Positions 26,394-34,204 are shown, counted from the first letter of the stretch. The stretch is DNA of 44,749 bases from Aquirhabdus sp. (GCA_030150135.1 JASLGO010000062.1:1-44749), one strand, 5' to 3'. Translations and numbers: made by a program. The notes: generated by a model not told the origin, from the letters alone.

Positions 26394-26681
26394 ATGCTAA
26401 ATGAACTGTTAGAAATTGCAAAAGAGAGATTAGGAAGCTACGGAGACGTAGCAAAGAAGCTAGGTGCTACACCTTCAAGAATTGCAGATTGGCGAAATGG
26501 CGCATGTAAGCCTAGCGTATATCAAATATGCTTACTTGCTGAAATTGCTGAATTAAATGTTGCGGATACTTTATTCCAGACGTTAAAAAGCCTCGACACT
26601 CAACATGCCGAGGCTTACGAATTTTGGCGTCCCCACGGGGATTCGAACCCCGGTACTCACCGTGAAAGGGTGATGTCCTAG
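26394..26681 (+). CDS. Phage HTH regulator, C-terminus made by the attachment site
   Basis: 95 residues. An XRE/CII-like helix-turn-helix (YGDVAKKLGATPSRIADWRNG, about residues 15-35, text split by family motif) covers the N-terminal two-thirds. AAGGGG lies upstream of the ATG. The last about 21 residues (from EFWRPHGD to ERVMS) are translated from the antisense of tRNA-Glu within attR, and the TAG stop uses bases just outside the 61-bp repeat. Likely the lysogeny repressor or an excision regulator, acting on the operators next to it. The tail is a by-product of integration and differs in the circular phage. Confidence 0.8.
   Translation: MLNELLEIAKERLGSYGDVAKKLGATPSRIADWRNGACKPSVYQICLLAEIAELNVADTLFQTLKSLDTQHAEAYEFWRPHGDSNPGTHRERVMS
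26585..26616 (-). terminator. Phage-borne replacement terminator for tRNA-Glu
   Basis: The stem AAGCCTCG/CGAGGCTT (26588-26595, 26609-26616) ends, on the minus strand, in TTTTT. It lies nine bases after the tRNA 3' end at 26625 and inside the element, so tRNA-Glu now stops at a phage-supplied terminator. It overlaps the HTH coding region on the other strand. Confidence 0.85.
26618..26678. repeat. attR: 61-bp repeat within the intact tRNA-Glu
   Basis: Exact copy of 18711-18771, here continuous with the tRNA 5' part so that the tRNA is whole. Crossover lies somewhere inside these 61 bases; the exact site cannot be fixed because both copies are identical. Confidence 0.97.
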
Positions 26682-26700
26682 GCCTCTAGACGATGGGGAC
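26625..26700 (-). tRNA. tRNA-Glu (TTC)
   Basis: 76 bases on the minus strand, with 5' end at 26700 (GTCCCCATCG) and encoded CCA at the 3' end. The anticodon loop CTTTCAC gives anticodon TTC. The T-loop GGTTCGAATCC and acceptor stem pair fully. It is the integration target of the inovirus. Confidence 0.98.
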
Positions 26701-26767
26701 AGGACATTTAGCAAAACTAGTGATGATCAAGCGATCAATTTAACCAGCACCTCACTAAAGCGGTGCG

Positions 26768-26797
26768 ATTCTAGCGCCATTAGCCTATGTTACGCAA
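26768..26797 (-). promoter_or_regulatory. Promoter of tRNA-Glu
   Basis: Minus strand -35 TTGCGT (26797-26792) and -10 TAGAAT (26773-26768), 18 bases apart, with a GC-rich discriminator as usual for stable RNA genes. It lies about 68 bases upstream of the tRNA 5' end. Confidence 0.7.
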
Positions 26798-27141
26798 TTG
26801 TTAATTTTCAAAAACTGTTTATGCGGTTACTTACTGACCTTAAAATCGTAAATACAGGCAATCGACATCAATTTTTTGCTATCTCCGACCAAAATCAGCC
26901 TAAAAATTAGCCCGATATGCACTATCCGATGAGAGACTCATAAACATAGATGTTATGCATTGCTCATCCCCTAGAATCCATGTATGGTTAGGTCGCTTAT
27001 GCGACTCAAATGGAACTTGAAATTCTATAAGATCAAGTCACACCATTTGGTAATGTCATCTTACAAAAACCTCAGATAACGCGCGTGCGTTCAATGGGAC
27101 AGGAGAAGTCTCATTTAAATTCCTTCGGAGCAGAAGGTTCT
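26798..27141. other. Intergenic region upstream of third diguanylate cyclase
   Basis: No ORF of note. A small palindrome GTCGC-TTAT-GCGAC (26992-27005) is the only clear structure. The promoter of the cyclase gene should lie here but was not identified with confidence. Confidence 0.5.
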
Positions 27142-28293
27142 ATGAAGACGTCAAAGCAACTTACACGTTTTTTTAAGTTTCTGGCTGAACCCAAACCGCT
27201 ACTCGACAAGAAAATGCGGGATCATCGTCATCTCAGTCTCGTCATGTTTTTTGTGACAGCGCTATTAGGTGCTGGTGAATGGGTTTGGGATCATATTACT
27301 GATCCTATCGGTGCGCGCCACACAATTGGTCTAAGACTATTATTTCTGATACTCCTGATCTACCCTTTTATTTTTAAATATATTAAAAGTCGACGAATTA
27401 TTGAATTTATTGCAGTCAGCTCTGGATTCATCGCCGCAATCATTCTTGCTGAAATCATGAATCGATTACATAACGGCATGGCGCATGGCCTGCCCGTATT
27501 CATGTATCTACTTTTTCTACCACTGGTGATGTTTCAAGGCTTCTCGCTACGCGTCAATCTGTTGAGCACATGCCTGTATGCGGCGACTCCTCAGCTGCTC
27601 GGACTGATCGGTTTTGCCAAAGATTTCCCTTATGACCAATATATCGCTGTCATTTGGCCTGCGGCGATCGTCTTGATGCTGACGCACTATATTTTCGCCA
27701 ACAACTATCGTATTCGGTACGAATTACAAGCTGCTCTCGAACTGGCATCAAATACCGATTCCATGACAGGTCTCAGCAATCGCCGACACTTTATGCCTGT
27801 CTTGCAACAAGAAATTTTACGTGGTCTTCGATTCAACCATCCGTCTTCATTGATGATCTTAGATATCGATCACTTCAAAACAATTAATGACACACATGGT
27901 CACCCAACAGGAGACTTAGTCATTCGTACCGTCGCTGATATTTGCCGGACTGTCGCACGTCAACTTGATGTCGTCGCACGCATCGGTGGTGAAGAGTTTG
28001 CGATTCTAGTGATCAATGCAACCTTACCTAATGCTTTAGGCGTTGCTGAGCGCATTCGGACAGCGGTAGCAGAAACTCGCATCACCAGTCTTGCAGGTGT
28101 CCAGTTTTCATTTACGGTCAGTATCGGAGTTGCAGAACAGCCTTTGGATGATTTATCTGAGGAAAGATTAATTCAACTTGCTGATACAGCACTCTATCAA
28201 GCCAAGACTGCTGGTCGGAACTGTGTTGTTGGTTCAGCACCTCCCATGAAACCCATGGATGCTTTAATTGCTGAATTGGAAGAAGAAGCATAA
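27142..28293 (+). CDS. Membrane diguanylate cyclase, copy 3 (GGEEF)
   Basis: 383 residues. Third member of the paralogue family at 3243 and 4444: same EPxPLL-x3-K-M-R-DHR opening, about six membrane segments, and a GGDEF-family domain with GGEEF at residue 282 and an RQLD inhibitory site. ATG 27142 (AGAAGG upstream) gives this collinearity, whereas GTG 27085 would add 19 unaligned residues. It lies 22 kb from the other two, beyond the prophage; before integration it would have been about 14 kb away. Predicted to make cyclic di-GMP. Confidence 0.9.
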   Translation: MKTSKQLTRFFKFLAEPKPLLDKKMRDHRHLSLVMFFVTALLGAGEWVWDHITDPIGARHTIGLRLLFLILLIYPFIFKYIKSRRIIEFIAVSSGFIAAIILAEIMNRLHNGMAHGLPVFMYLLFLPLVMFQGFSLRVNLLSTCLYAATPQLLGLIGFAKDFPYDQYIAVIWPAAIVLMLTHYIFANNYRIRYELQAALELASNTDSMTGLSNRRHFMPVLQQEILRGLRFNHPSSLMILDIDHFKTINDTHGHPTGDLVIRTVADICRTVARQLDVVARIGGEEFAILVINATLPNALGVAERIRTAVAETRITSLAGVQFSFTVSIGVAEQPLDDLSEERLIQLADTALYQAKTAGRNCVVGSAPPMKPMDALIAELEEEA

Positions 28294-28334
28294 TCGTTCC
28301 AGATCATCCTTCTCTTGTTTATCATACTCTTGCT

Positions 28335-29087
28335 CTATTGCTGTGCCCTTTGAATCTGATAACACGCATCCAGAGCAAGCTCATAATACTCAAGCCCCCG
28401 CTGAGCTGCACGCAATGCCTTCTGCTGCATCTGTGGATCATGATCACACAAGCGTTTGATCAACTCCATCGCTTGATAAGGGTGCACATCATCGTAATGT
28501 GCGTGCGCACGTAACCACGCGACTGTTCTTGTATTAATCTGTAACTCTGGATGATGCGTGTACTTCTTAATCCCTTTATAAACCTGAACGGTCCAATCAC
28601 TGGTTGCCCACTCTATGGCCAAGTTTGTCGCAGCAATGCCTTCAACCAGACTCGCACGATAATTCGTGCTCCACAAAAAATGATTCACTGCATCCATCGC
28701 AGCAGGTGGCGTGACTTGATCTAATTGATCAATGCTCAAACCAAATCCACAAGCCCAATCGCGATACCAAAATAAATGCCGCTCTTCGACTTTAATATTT
28801 TGAATGAGCCATGTTCGTGTATCCGTCACACCAGGCGCATGAAAATCCGTGGCTTTGGCCAAATTCATCGCCATATATGATGGGAAATGTGCCACTAAAG
28901 GATAAAAATTCAATAATGCATAACGAAAACAAGCGATACTGAGCTCACCAGATGCCATCGCCAGAAAAAGTGGATGCTCGCTCACTCGCATTTTTATCGG
29001 GAGTAGATGATCCCAAAATTCTTGCGCCCATTCATTGTGTGGCGTTATTTCTAATTCTTTAGTATAAATTTTTTCTTCAGCTGTCAT
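28335..29087 (-). CDS. UndA-like heme-oxygenase-fold diiron oxidase (TenA superfamily)
   Basis: 250 residues from ATG 29087 (AAAGGA upstream; ATG 29096 is an alternative). It has the all-helical TenA/heme-oxygenase-like diiron fold. Expected metal ligands are visible: Glu101-x-x-His104 (NIKVEERH), Glu159 (IAATNLAIEWAT) and His195-xxx-Asp199-xx-His202 (HAHYDDVH). This ligand spacing and the neighbouring sequence (LVEGIAATNLAIE, then WLRAHAHYDDVHP) recall UndA of Pseudomonas, which turns medium-chain fatty acids into terminal alkenes such as 1-undecene. Recall of UndA is from memory, so the activity is a hypothesis. Older annotation would call it a TenA-family regulator. Confidence 0.7.
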   Translation of the reverse strand: MTAEEKIYTKELEITPHNEWAQEFWDHLLPIKMRVSEHPLFLAMASGELSIACFRYALLNFYPLVAHFPSYMAMNLAKATDFHAPGVTDTRTWLIQNIKVEERHLFWYRDWACGFGLSIDQLDQVTPPAAMDAVNHFLWSTNYRASLVEGIAATNLAIEWATSDWTVQVYKGIKKYTHHPELQINTRTVAWLRAHAHYDDVHPYQAMELIKRLCDHDPQMQQKALRAAQRGLEYYELALDACYQIQRAQQ

Positions 29088-29414
29088 TTTTGACATCCTT
29101 TGTTTTTTGACACCCTTTATTTTTAACTTCCTATTAACATTCCATACAATACCATGATATAACTAATGCACAAACAACTCTGATCGTAATTCGATAAACA
29201 ACATTAGAAAACAGCGCATGTTTCATATATTTGTATCATATTTTTCATCTAAGTAACCGCAACTTTAAGAATAATCAAATTTACGGTTGATTTAGAAACA
29301 GCGCAGTCTCTCAAGGACATATCGAATACGATCGATAAAAAAGTTGTAATAGCGTGGATGTCATAAAGCTTAGGCACATATAAAAAGCGATTTTCCATCA
29401 CAAGGACGTGGGAC
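29088..29414. other. Intergenic region between UndA-like gene and fourth cyclase
   Basis: AT-rich, no ORF. A near-perfect 17-bp tandem repeat (TTTTTGACAYCCTTTR) covers about 29087-29121 next to the UndA-like gene start. Promoters for the two divergent genes must lie here. Confidence 0.5.
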
Positions 29415-30614
29415 ATGAAATTAGAGGGTTCTAATTTATTAGTACGGAAAGAAATAATAAGGCTGATTAACAGCCGAATGTATCTCGTTAAATTTCCTCA
29501 TAAGTTGGAACAACAATACAGCCGTCAATACAAAAATGAAGCCGCACGTGAATTTAGAATTCGCGGATTAATTATTTTAGGTCTATATCTCTATCTATCC
29601 GCAGGGATTTATCAGACCATCCCTGCCTCAGACGTCAAAAACTGGCTGATGCTCTATGGTTGGGTCGGGGTCATTGTCTTTATCGCGTGGCTATTCTCTT
29701 TATTCAAAAGCTTGGCGCAATGGTTTGATCTCTATACCTGCATCGGTTCATCACTGGCTATCGCCCTCTCTTTTGCCATGACGGGTATCTTGGATGGAGG
29801 TGGCAACGTTCTTTATCACGCGGCGATGATGTATGCCGTTGTGATTATTTATGGCTTTGTAGGCATGCGCTTTTATACGGCAACACTTGCAGGCTGGTCT
29901 GGTGGGGTACTCGGCCTACTCATTACAATGCACTTTCATGGTCAACTGGAGTGGACGCTCTTACAACGTACTTATACTTTCAGTAGCTTCCTGGGGATGT
30001 GCTTGGCATATGCAACAGACCATCAACACCGTGAAAACTATCTACAAAGCTGCTTGATTGAGCTGACTCGACTCAAAATGGTCGATCAGGCAAAACAACT
30101 TGAAACGTTGTCACAACGAGATGCTCTGACAGGTCTTGCAAATCGTCGTCATTTGGATGAAGTGATTACAAGCGAATGGAATCGCTCAATTCGCTACAAA
30201 ACTCCTCTCACGGTGATGATGATCGATATAGATTATTTTAAAAATTATAATGATAGTTTGGGACATCAAGAGGGTGATCGCTGCCTTAAAATCATCGCGG
30301 ATAACCTCGCCAAATGCGCCTCGCGAAGTGGTGATTTGGCAGCACGCTATGGCGGCGAAGAATTTCTCTTATTATTTTCAACAACTGATCGGGAACATGC
30401 TGTAACACAAGCAGAGAGACTAGTTCACTTAGTTCAAGAACTGGCTATCCCTCATCCAGCAAGCCCTGTCGCAGAACATGTGACGATTAGTATCGGCGTT
30501 GCATGCACCATTCCACAGCTTCATGAACAATCTAACGAATTTATTAAAAAATCTGATGCTGCACTCTATAAAGCCAAAACGACTGGACGCAATCGTTTTG
30601 TTATTGCAGATTAA
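29415..30614 (+). CDS. Membrane diguanylate cyclase, unrelated N-terminus (GGEEF)
   Basis: 399 residues. Five or six hydrophobic segments (about 50-215) of a different type from the other three cyclases are followed by a linker helix and a GGDEF-family domain. The GGEEF begins at residue 313 and is preceded by an RSGD inhibitory site. An active, feedback-inhibited cyclic di-GMP synthase is predicted. AAGGA lies ten bases before the ATG. Not a paralogue of the trio in the membrane part, so it probably senses something else. Confidence 0.9.
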   Translation: MKLEGSNLLVRKEIIRLINSRMYLVKFPHKLEQQYSRQYKNEAAREFRIRGLIILGLYLYLSAGIYQTIPASDVKNWLMLYGWVGVIVFIAWLFSLFKSLAQWFDLYTCIGSSLAIALSFAMTGILDGGGNVLYHAAMMYAVVIIYGFVGMRFYTATLAGWSGGVLGLLITMHFHGQLEWTLLQRTYTFSSFLGMCLAYATDHQHRENYLQSCLIELTRLKMVDQAKQLETLSQRDALTGLANRRHLDEVITSEWNRSIRYKTPLTVMMIDIDYFKNYNDSLGHQEGDRCLKIIADNLAKCASRSGDLAARYGGEEFLLLFSTTDREHAVTQAERLVHLVQELAIPHPASPVAEHVTISIGVACTIPQLHEQSNEFIKKSDAALYKAKTTGRNRFVIAD

Positions 30615-30644
30615 TCGTCTTAAAACACTTTTTAAGGCGGAACC

Positions 30645-31208
30645 CTAATAGAATACGCCATCGTTAAATCGTCTAAATGACAGAGACAAACGCGGGCTAA
30701 ATACCGTATCGGCTTTTTTAATGGAATTTAGGTAATTCTTTTGACAATCATCAGGCAAAATCAACAAATCACCATCCTGCAATAAAAACTCAAACTCCTC
30801 AGCACTCTGAATATCTCTAAACATTGCCTTGCTGGGTGCGCCACAAAAAACAGTGAGTATCGGCTGGTCAGGATCTAGGGATGGTGTTACTTGCTCACGA
30901 TACGGCAACTCTGCTTGCGCTGTCTCATAAAATATTGCAAAGCACGAGTTCATCATCACATTCAAGTCATCATTCAAACGACTCAAAAGCTTCAGAATCA
31001 TCGGATCTAACTTCTGTCCAGTACGTAATTTACCTGACGAAGCCAGATAATCTGTTCCCATATTGCAGTATGCTGGACTACTAGGAGAACGCGCTCTAAT
31101 CCAATTCAAATGCGTTTTGACATGATCGAACAATGGCTCCGTATCTTTGACATACTGACGTATGATGTAAATATTTGCCTTCGGCAAATGATGTTCGATC
31201 GCATCCAT
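30645..31208 (-). CDS. AlkB-like fold protein lacking the iron ligands
   Basis: 187 residues. The C-terminal half resembles AlkB/ALKBH2-type DNA dioxygenases: a G-D-L-L-I strand (about 146-150) and the terminal S-P-R-L-S-L-S-F-R-R-F motif, with Arg173 and Arg179 at the six-residue spacing used to bind 2-oxoglutarate. But where the H-x-D motif should be, the sequence reads Tyr103-Arg-Glu105, and the distal histidine position, 12 residues before Arg173, is Asn161. So iron binding looks lost and the protein may bind DNA or act in some other way. It lies next to ogt, another alkylation-repair gene. The family assignment rests on my own alignment from memory. Confidence 0.55.
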   Translation of the reverse strand: MDAIEHHLPKANIYIIRQYVKDTEPLFDHVKTHLNWIRARSPSSPAYCNMGTDYLASSGKLRTGQKLDPMILKLLSRLNDDLNVMMNSCFAIFYETAQAELPYREQVTPSLDPDQPILTVFCGAPSKAMFRDIQSAEEFEFLLQDGDLLILPDDCQKNYLNSIKKADTVFSPRLSLSFRRFNDGVFY

Positions 31209-31296
31209 GTTATTCCTGCTTCCGTAGCTCTTACATTTATTATATTTATAAAAAACAATAATCTATTAACTTATTTTGATATCCCACTAAAATGAA

Positions 31297-31836
31297 TTAT
31301 GCATCACTTTCAAATAACATCAGTTGGCTTCGCGTAACAGCTGATTTTTGCCGTAACTCATGACCCTCCAATAAAAGCAGTAGTTCTTTTGCCCGCAGTC
31401 CACCTGCAAAACCTGTCAAATCACCCGATTTACCAATCACGCGATGACAAGGAGCGATAATCGAGATCGGATTTCGACCATTCGCAGCACCTACTGCACG
31501 AACAGCCTTCACATTCCCAATCTGTTCTGCAATATCTAGATAACTTCTGGTCTCACCAAAAGGAATCGTCAGCAACGCTGCCCAAACCTGTCTCTGGAAT
31601 TCTGTCCCAGAGAACTCCAGTGGAATATCAAAATGAGTTCGAATTCCAGCAAAATACTCTTTGAGCTGACGTTCTGTTTCAAGCAAAATAGGATGGGTTT
31701 CATTGGCATGCATCACACTCAAACGCACTCGAGTCGGTTGATCATCCTCCCAAAGAATTGCAGCGAGCTTTGATGCTCGAGCAACTAGTGTGAGCAGACC
31801 CACAGGAGTGTCCATCATCTTGTATTCGTATAACAA
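31297..31836 (-). CDS. ogt: Methylated-DNA-protein-cysteine methyltransferase
   Basis: 179 residues. Suicide repair protein that transfers the methyl group of O6-methylguanine to itself. The active-site IAPCHRVIG motif puts the acceptor Cys at position 130. The helix-turn-helix block preceding it (FQRQVWAALLTIPFGETRSY, about 82-101) and the GFAGGL loop after it complete the family picture. It has no Ada-type N-terminal regulator domain. It precedes the AlkB-like gene on the same strand with a gap of 88 bp. Confidence 0.95.
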   Translation of the reverse strand: MLYEYKMMDTPVGLLTLVARASKLAAILWEDDQPTRVRLSVMHANETHPILLETERQLKEYFAGIRTHFDIPLEFSGTEFQRQVWAALLTIPFGETRSYLDIAEQIGNVKAVRAVGAANGRNPISIIAPCHRVIGKSGDLTGFAGGLRAKELLLLLEGHELRQKSAVTRSQLMLFESDA

Positions 31837-31892
31837 TTGTCGACATTCCTATAAAAATCCCTTAGACGAATCACCAGAGGCGTTTTAATTCA

Positions 31893-32117
31893 TCACGTCA
31901 AAAATGAATTAGGCGTCTCTTCACGCGATCGCGGCACATCATCGGCATGAACCAGCTCACCTTCAGGTGGCTGATAAAATGCATTCCCCTGACCGTGTTT
32001 ATAAACCAAAGCCACAAGATCTCCAATACCATTTAAGGCAAAGGCTGTGACGCGTTGATATTTTCCATCATGGTGCCAGTACCAATTATCGGCGGGCATA
32101 ATTTGTTTGAAGCTCAT
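31893..32117 (-). CDS. Small conserved-looking hypothetical protein
   Basis: 74 residues, rich in aromatic residues (NWYWHHDGKYQRV) and predicted as a compact beta-type protein. Start set to ATG 32117 with GGAG six bases upstream; other ATG codons at 32120 and 32129 are possible. No family recognised and no hydrophobic segment. Confidence 0.6.
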   Translation of the reverse strand: MSFKQIMPADNWYWHHDGKYQRVTAFALNGIGDLVALVYKHGQGNAFYQPPEGELVHADDVPRSREETPNSFLT

Positions 32118-32252
32118 CATGTTCTCCATCACGAAGAATGAAAAATCGCTTAAACGAGCGGTTTTTATTATCAGAAAACTTATTAATCTAGTCTCTATCT
32201 TGCGCCTAATGCTTCTAAAATTTCAAGAGACACGAATAAAATTACAGGCAAC

Positions 32253-32289
32253 AAAAAAGCCTAGCATCCGTTGATGACTAGGCTTTTTT
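32253..32289 (-). terminator. Displaced tRNA terminator left of the satellite
   Basis: A 12-bp stem AAAAAAGCCTAG/CTAGGCTTTTTT (32253-32264, 32278-32289), active in either direction. It ends 24 bases before the tRNA-like fragment at 32314, as in the tRNA-Glu attL (34-base stem, AACTCGAAT next to the tRNA end). Read as the original terminator of tRNA-Ala. Confidence 0.75.
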
Positions 32290-32313
32290 TGCAGTTCAAA
32301 TTGAACTCGAATA

Positions 32314-32340
32314 TGGTGGGCCTAGCACAATCGAATTGTG
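32314..32340. repeat. Candidate attL of the satellite: decayed tRNA-Ala 3' end
   Basis: Matches the tRNA-Ala 3' end at 43214 as TGGTGG-GCCTAGC...ATCGAA, with a one-base gap and several substitutions in the T-stem. Upstream context (terminator, then AACTCGAAT) resembles the flank of the tRNA-Glu attL. Not a working tRNA. The low identity makes the exact endpoint tentative. Confidence 0.5.
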
Positions 32341-32388
32341 TAAAAAAACCCTTATTAATCATTATTTACTGCAATAATAAAACATTCG

Positions 32389-32410
32389 ATACCAACAAAA
32401 ATACCAACAA
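32389..32410. promoter_or_regulatory. Integrase arm-type repeats, left end
   Basis: Two direct copies of TACCAACA, 12 bases apart. A 22-base segment matches 43080-43101 at the other end of the island with three differences. Confidence 0.6.
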
Positions 32411-32536
32411 TACGCAGGAGTGCCACTAAACTATTATCTCAACAACAATAATATTTCTATGGTGTTAAAGAAATTAGCGAACCATTTACTCAGTTCAAAT
32501 TTTACTCTCTTATGGTATCCCATACAATTGTAAAAC

Positions 32537-32929
32537 TTAACTTTTTAAACTATTTTCCAGCATCGCATCAATTACATCATAAATGACACGCTTCTGCTTA
32601 GGGCTTAGTTTTTCTAACTTTTCAGGTAAATCTGACAATCCATAGTGTTGTCCTTGAAATTCGACTGTAGGTGGTGTTTGTGCATCGCCATAGCGTAACC
32701 ACTCCGCACTTGTTTCTAGCCACGCAGCAAGAACTCTTAGTTTGTCTTGATTTGGTATCGCCTGCCCTTGTAGCCAATTGTTCGCAGTCTGCACAGATAC
32801 GGCAGTACCTTCAAAGCGAGAATTGAATTGTTTAGCTAACCAAGTTGGTTTGTTAACGTCCCAGCCTTTGCTTGCCAATTGCTGGCAAAGACGTTCACTG
32901 AATGCAGCCCGTTCATTTGATTTATCCAT
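32537..32929 (-). CDS. XRE-family repressor of the satellite
   Basis: 130 residues. The N-terminal HTH part (about 8-70) includes VSVQTANNWLQGQAIPNQDKL followed by a second helix LAAWLETSAEWLRYG, typical of phage-type XRE repressors. It has no autoproteolysis (LexA-like) domain. It is divergent from the beta-propeller gene, with AATCAA-GTT-TTGATT (32952-32966) between them as a candidate operator. Confidence 0.85.
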   Translation of the reverse strand: MDKSNERAAFSERLCQQLASKGWDVNKPTWLAKQFNSRFEGTAVSVQTANNWLQGQAIPNQDKLRVLAAWLETSAEWLRYGDAQTPPTVEFQGQHYGLSDLPEKLEKLSPKQKRVIYDVIDAMLENSLKS

Positions 32930-32951
32930 GATGAAACCATAGCAATAAATA

Positions 32952-32966
32952 AATCAAGTTTTGATT
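32952..32966. promoter_or_regulatory. Candidate operator palindrome
   Basis: AATCAA-GTT-TTGATT, with another partial arm ATCAAG downstream, in the gap between the divergent XRE gene and the beta-propeller gene. Confidence 0.5.
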
Positions 32967-33034
32967 GATATATACATCAAGTGTACTTAAGATTAAGACG
33001 TACAATTTTCGTTCTTAATTTTTGGTATTTAAAT

Positions 33035-34204
33035 ATGAATTATATAAAACATGCACTTGCGTTAGGTGTTAGTATCGCTTTAACAGCATGTGGTGGGGGT
33101 GGATCATCAAGTTCAACTACAAACACAACGCCAGCAACAACTAGCAGTTCAGGTAGTAGTTCATCAAGTGGCACAAGCGGTACTGGTAGCTCCAGTGGTT
33201 CAGGCTCTAGCCCTACACCAGCATCCTATGCTTATACATTAGGTACTGGCGGAATTTTGCAATATGCCATTCAATCAAATGGCTCACTAAGCACATCATC
33301 AATGCCGCCTGTTTCTGCTGGTACTAGTACCTCAGCATTCTCAATTGACCCTACTGGTAAATATGCATACGCTGTAGATAACAATCAAGTTGGTGCAGTA
33401 CATCAATATACGATTGGTTCAAATGGCGTATTAAGCCCAATGTCAACGCCAACCGTCGCAGCAAGTACTTGGTCTTGGAAACAGGTCATTAGCCCGAATG
33501 GTAAGTATGTCTATGTCGGTGCAGGTGATACTTCTGGCAATGTATTGGAATATGCAGTCGGTTCAACAGGTGCATTAACGCTGATAGGAACACTTGCTTT
33601 ATCTGCGACCAATGATAGCCCTGATGCGCTGGCGATTGATCCATCAGGACAGTATTTGTATACAGCAACTACGACAAGTGATACGAATACCAATTTGTCA
33701 CAATATCGTATTGGAACAAATGGCGTACTTGCTACGACTCCAGTTAAGACTATTGCAATCCCTTCTCGTTACACAAGCAATCTCATCATTGACCCTAAAG
33801 GGAAATTTGCTTATTTATCCGCTGCTGATAATGGTGCGGCTACAACATCTCTCGAATATGAATACAGTATTGATTCAAATGGGATGTTGAATCAAGTTGG
33901 TACGTTTTCAGCTATGAGTGAAGGAAGCGGCATAGCGATTGATTCCACAGGTCAATATGCCTACTTAACGGATAAAGTTGCCAATACGGTTGCCGCGTAT
34001 AAAATTGATACCAGTGGCACACTGACGCTAATTTCTAAAACAACGCAAAATAGCCCTGATAGCATTACCGTTGATCCCACAAATAAATTTGTGTATGTAG
34101 TGGGGAGCAATGGTATTACTCAATATGCTATAGGCAGTTCTGGCGGCTTAACACTAGTATCCACATCACCAGTATCAGCAAGCAGATTTTTGGTTCTCCA
34201 TTAA
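33035..34204 (+). CDS. Beta-propeller lipoprotein (lactonase-like repeats)
   Basis: 389 residues. A signal peptide ends in the lipobox LTAC with Cys20 (SIALTACGGGG), so it is lipid-anchored to the cell envelope. A low-complexity Ser/Gly/Thr linker follows (about 21-65). The body (about 70-389) consists of repeats with S-P-x-G-K-Y-x-Y and D-P-T-x-K-F-x-Y-V patterns, as in 7-bladed propellers of the 6-phosphogluconolactonase type. No enzymatic residues can be singled out, so a binding role is also possible. The start at 33035 is set by the signal peptide. A terminator follows (34237-34274). It is island cargo, of unknown benefit. Confidence 0.8.
   Translation: MNYIKHALALGVSIALTACGGGGSSSSTTNTTPATTSSSGSSSSSGTSGTGSSSGSGSSPTPASYAYTLGTGGILQYAIQSNGSLSTSSMPPVSAGTSTSAFSIDPTGKYAYAVDNNQVGAVHQYTIGSNGVLSPMSTPTVAASTWSWKQVISPNGKYVYVGAGDTSGNVLEYAVGSTGALTLIGTLALSATNDSPDALAIDPSGQYLYTATTTSDTNTNLSQYRIGTNGVLATTPVKTIAIPSRYTSNLIIDPKGKFAYLSAADNGAATTSLEYEYSIDSNGMLNQVGTFSAMSEGSGIAIDSTGQYAYLTDKVANTVAAYKIDTSGTLTLISKTTQNSPDSITVDPTNKFVYVVGSNGITQYAIGSSGGLTLVSTSPVSASRFLVLH

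Larger units (their letters stand above)
18711..26678. mobile_element. Integrated filamentous phage (inovirus) at tRNA-Glu
   Basis: A 7.9-kb element bounded by an exact 61-bp direct repeat made mostly of the tRNA-Glu 3' part. It has the inovirus order on the minus strand: early small genes, Rep_trans-type initiator, ssDNA-binding protein, very small membrane proteins, major coat, adsorption protein, DUF2523-like minor coat, Zot, integrase. A divergent HTH gene sits at the right end and one plus-strand secreted protein near the left. All structural modules look complete, with no frameshift seen, so it may be capable of producing phage. Integration by a phage-coded tyrosine recombinase differs from the XerCD/dif route of CTX-type phages. 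Confidence 0.95.

Noticed and set aside
32314..32340. A second functional tRNA
   Set aside because: Only a 3' part is present, with a gapped acceptor end and a damaged T-stem; no anticodon arm follows.
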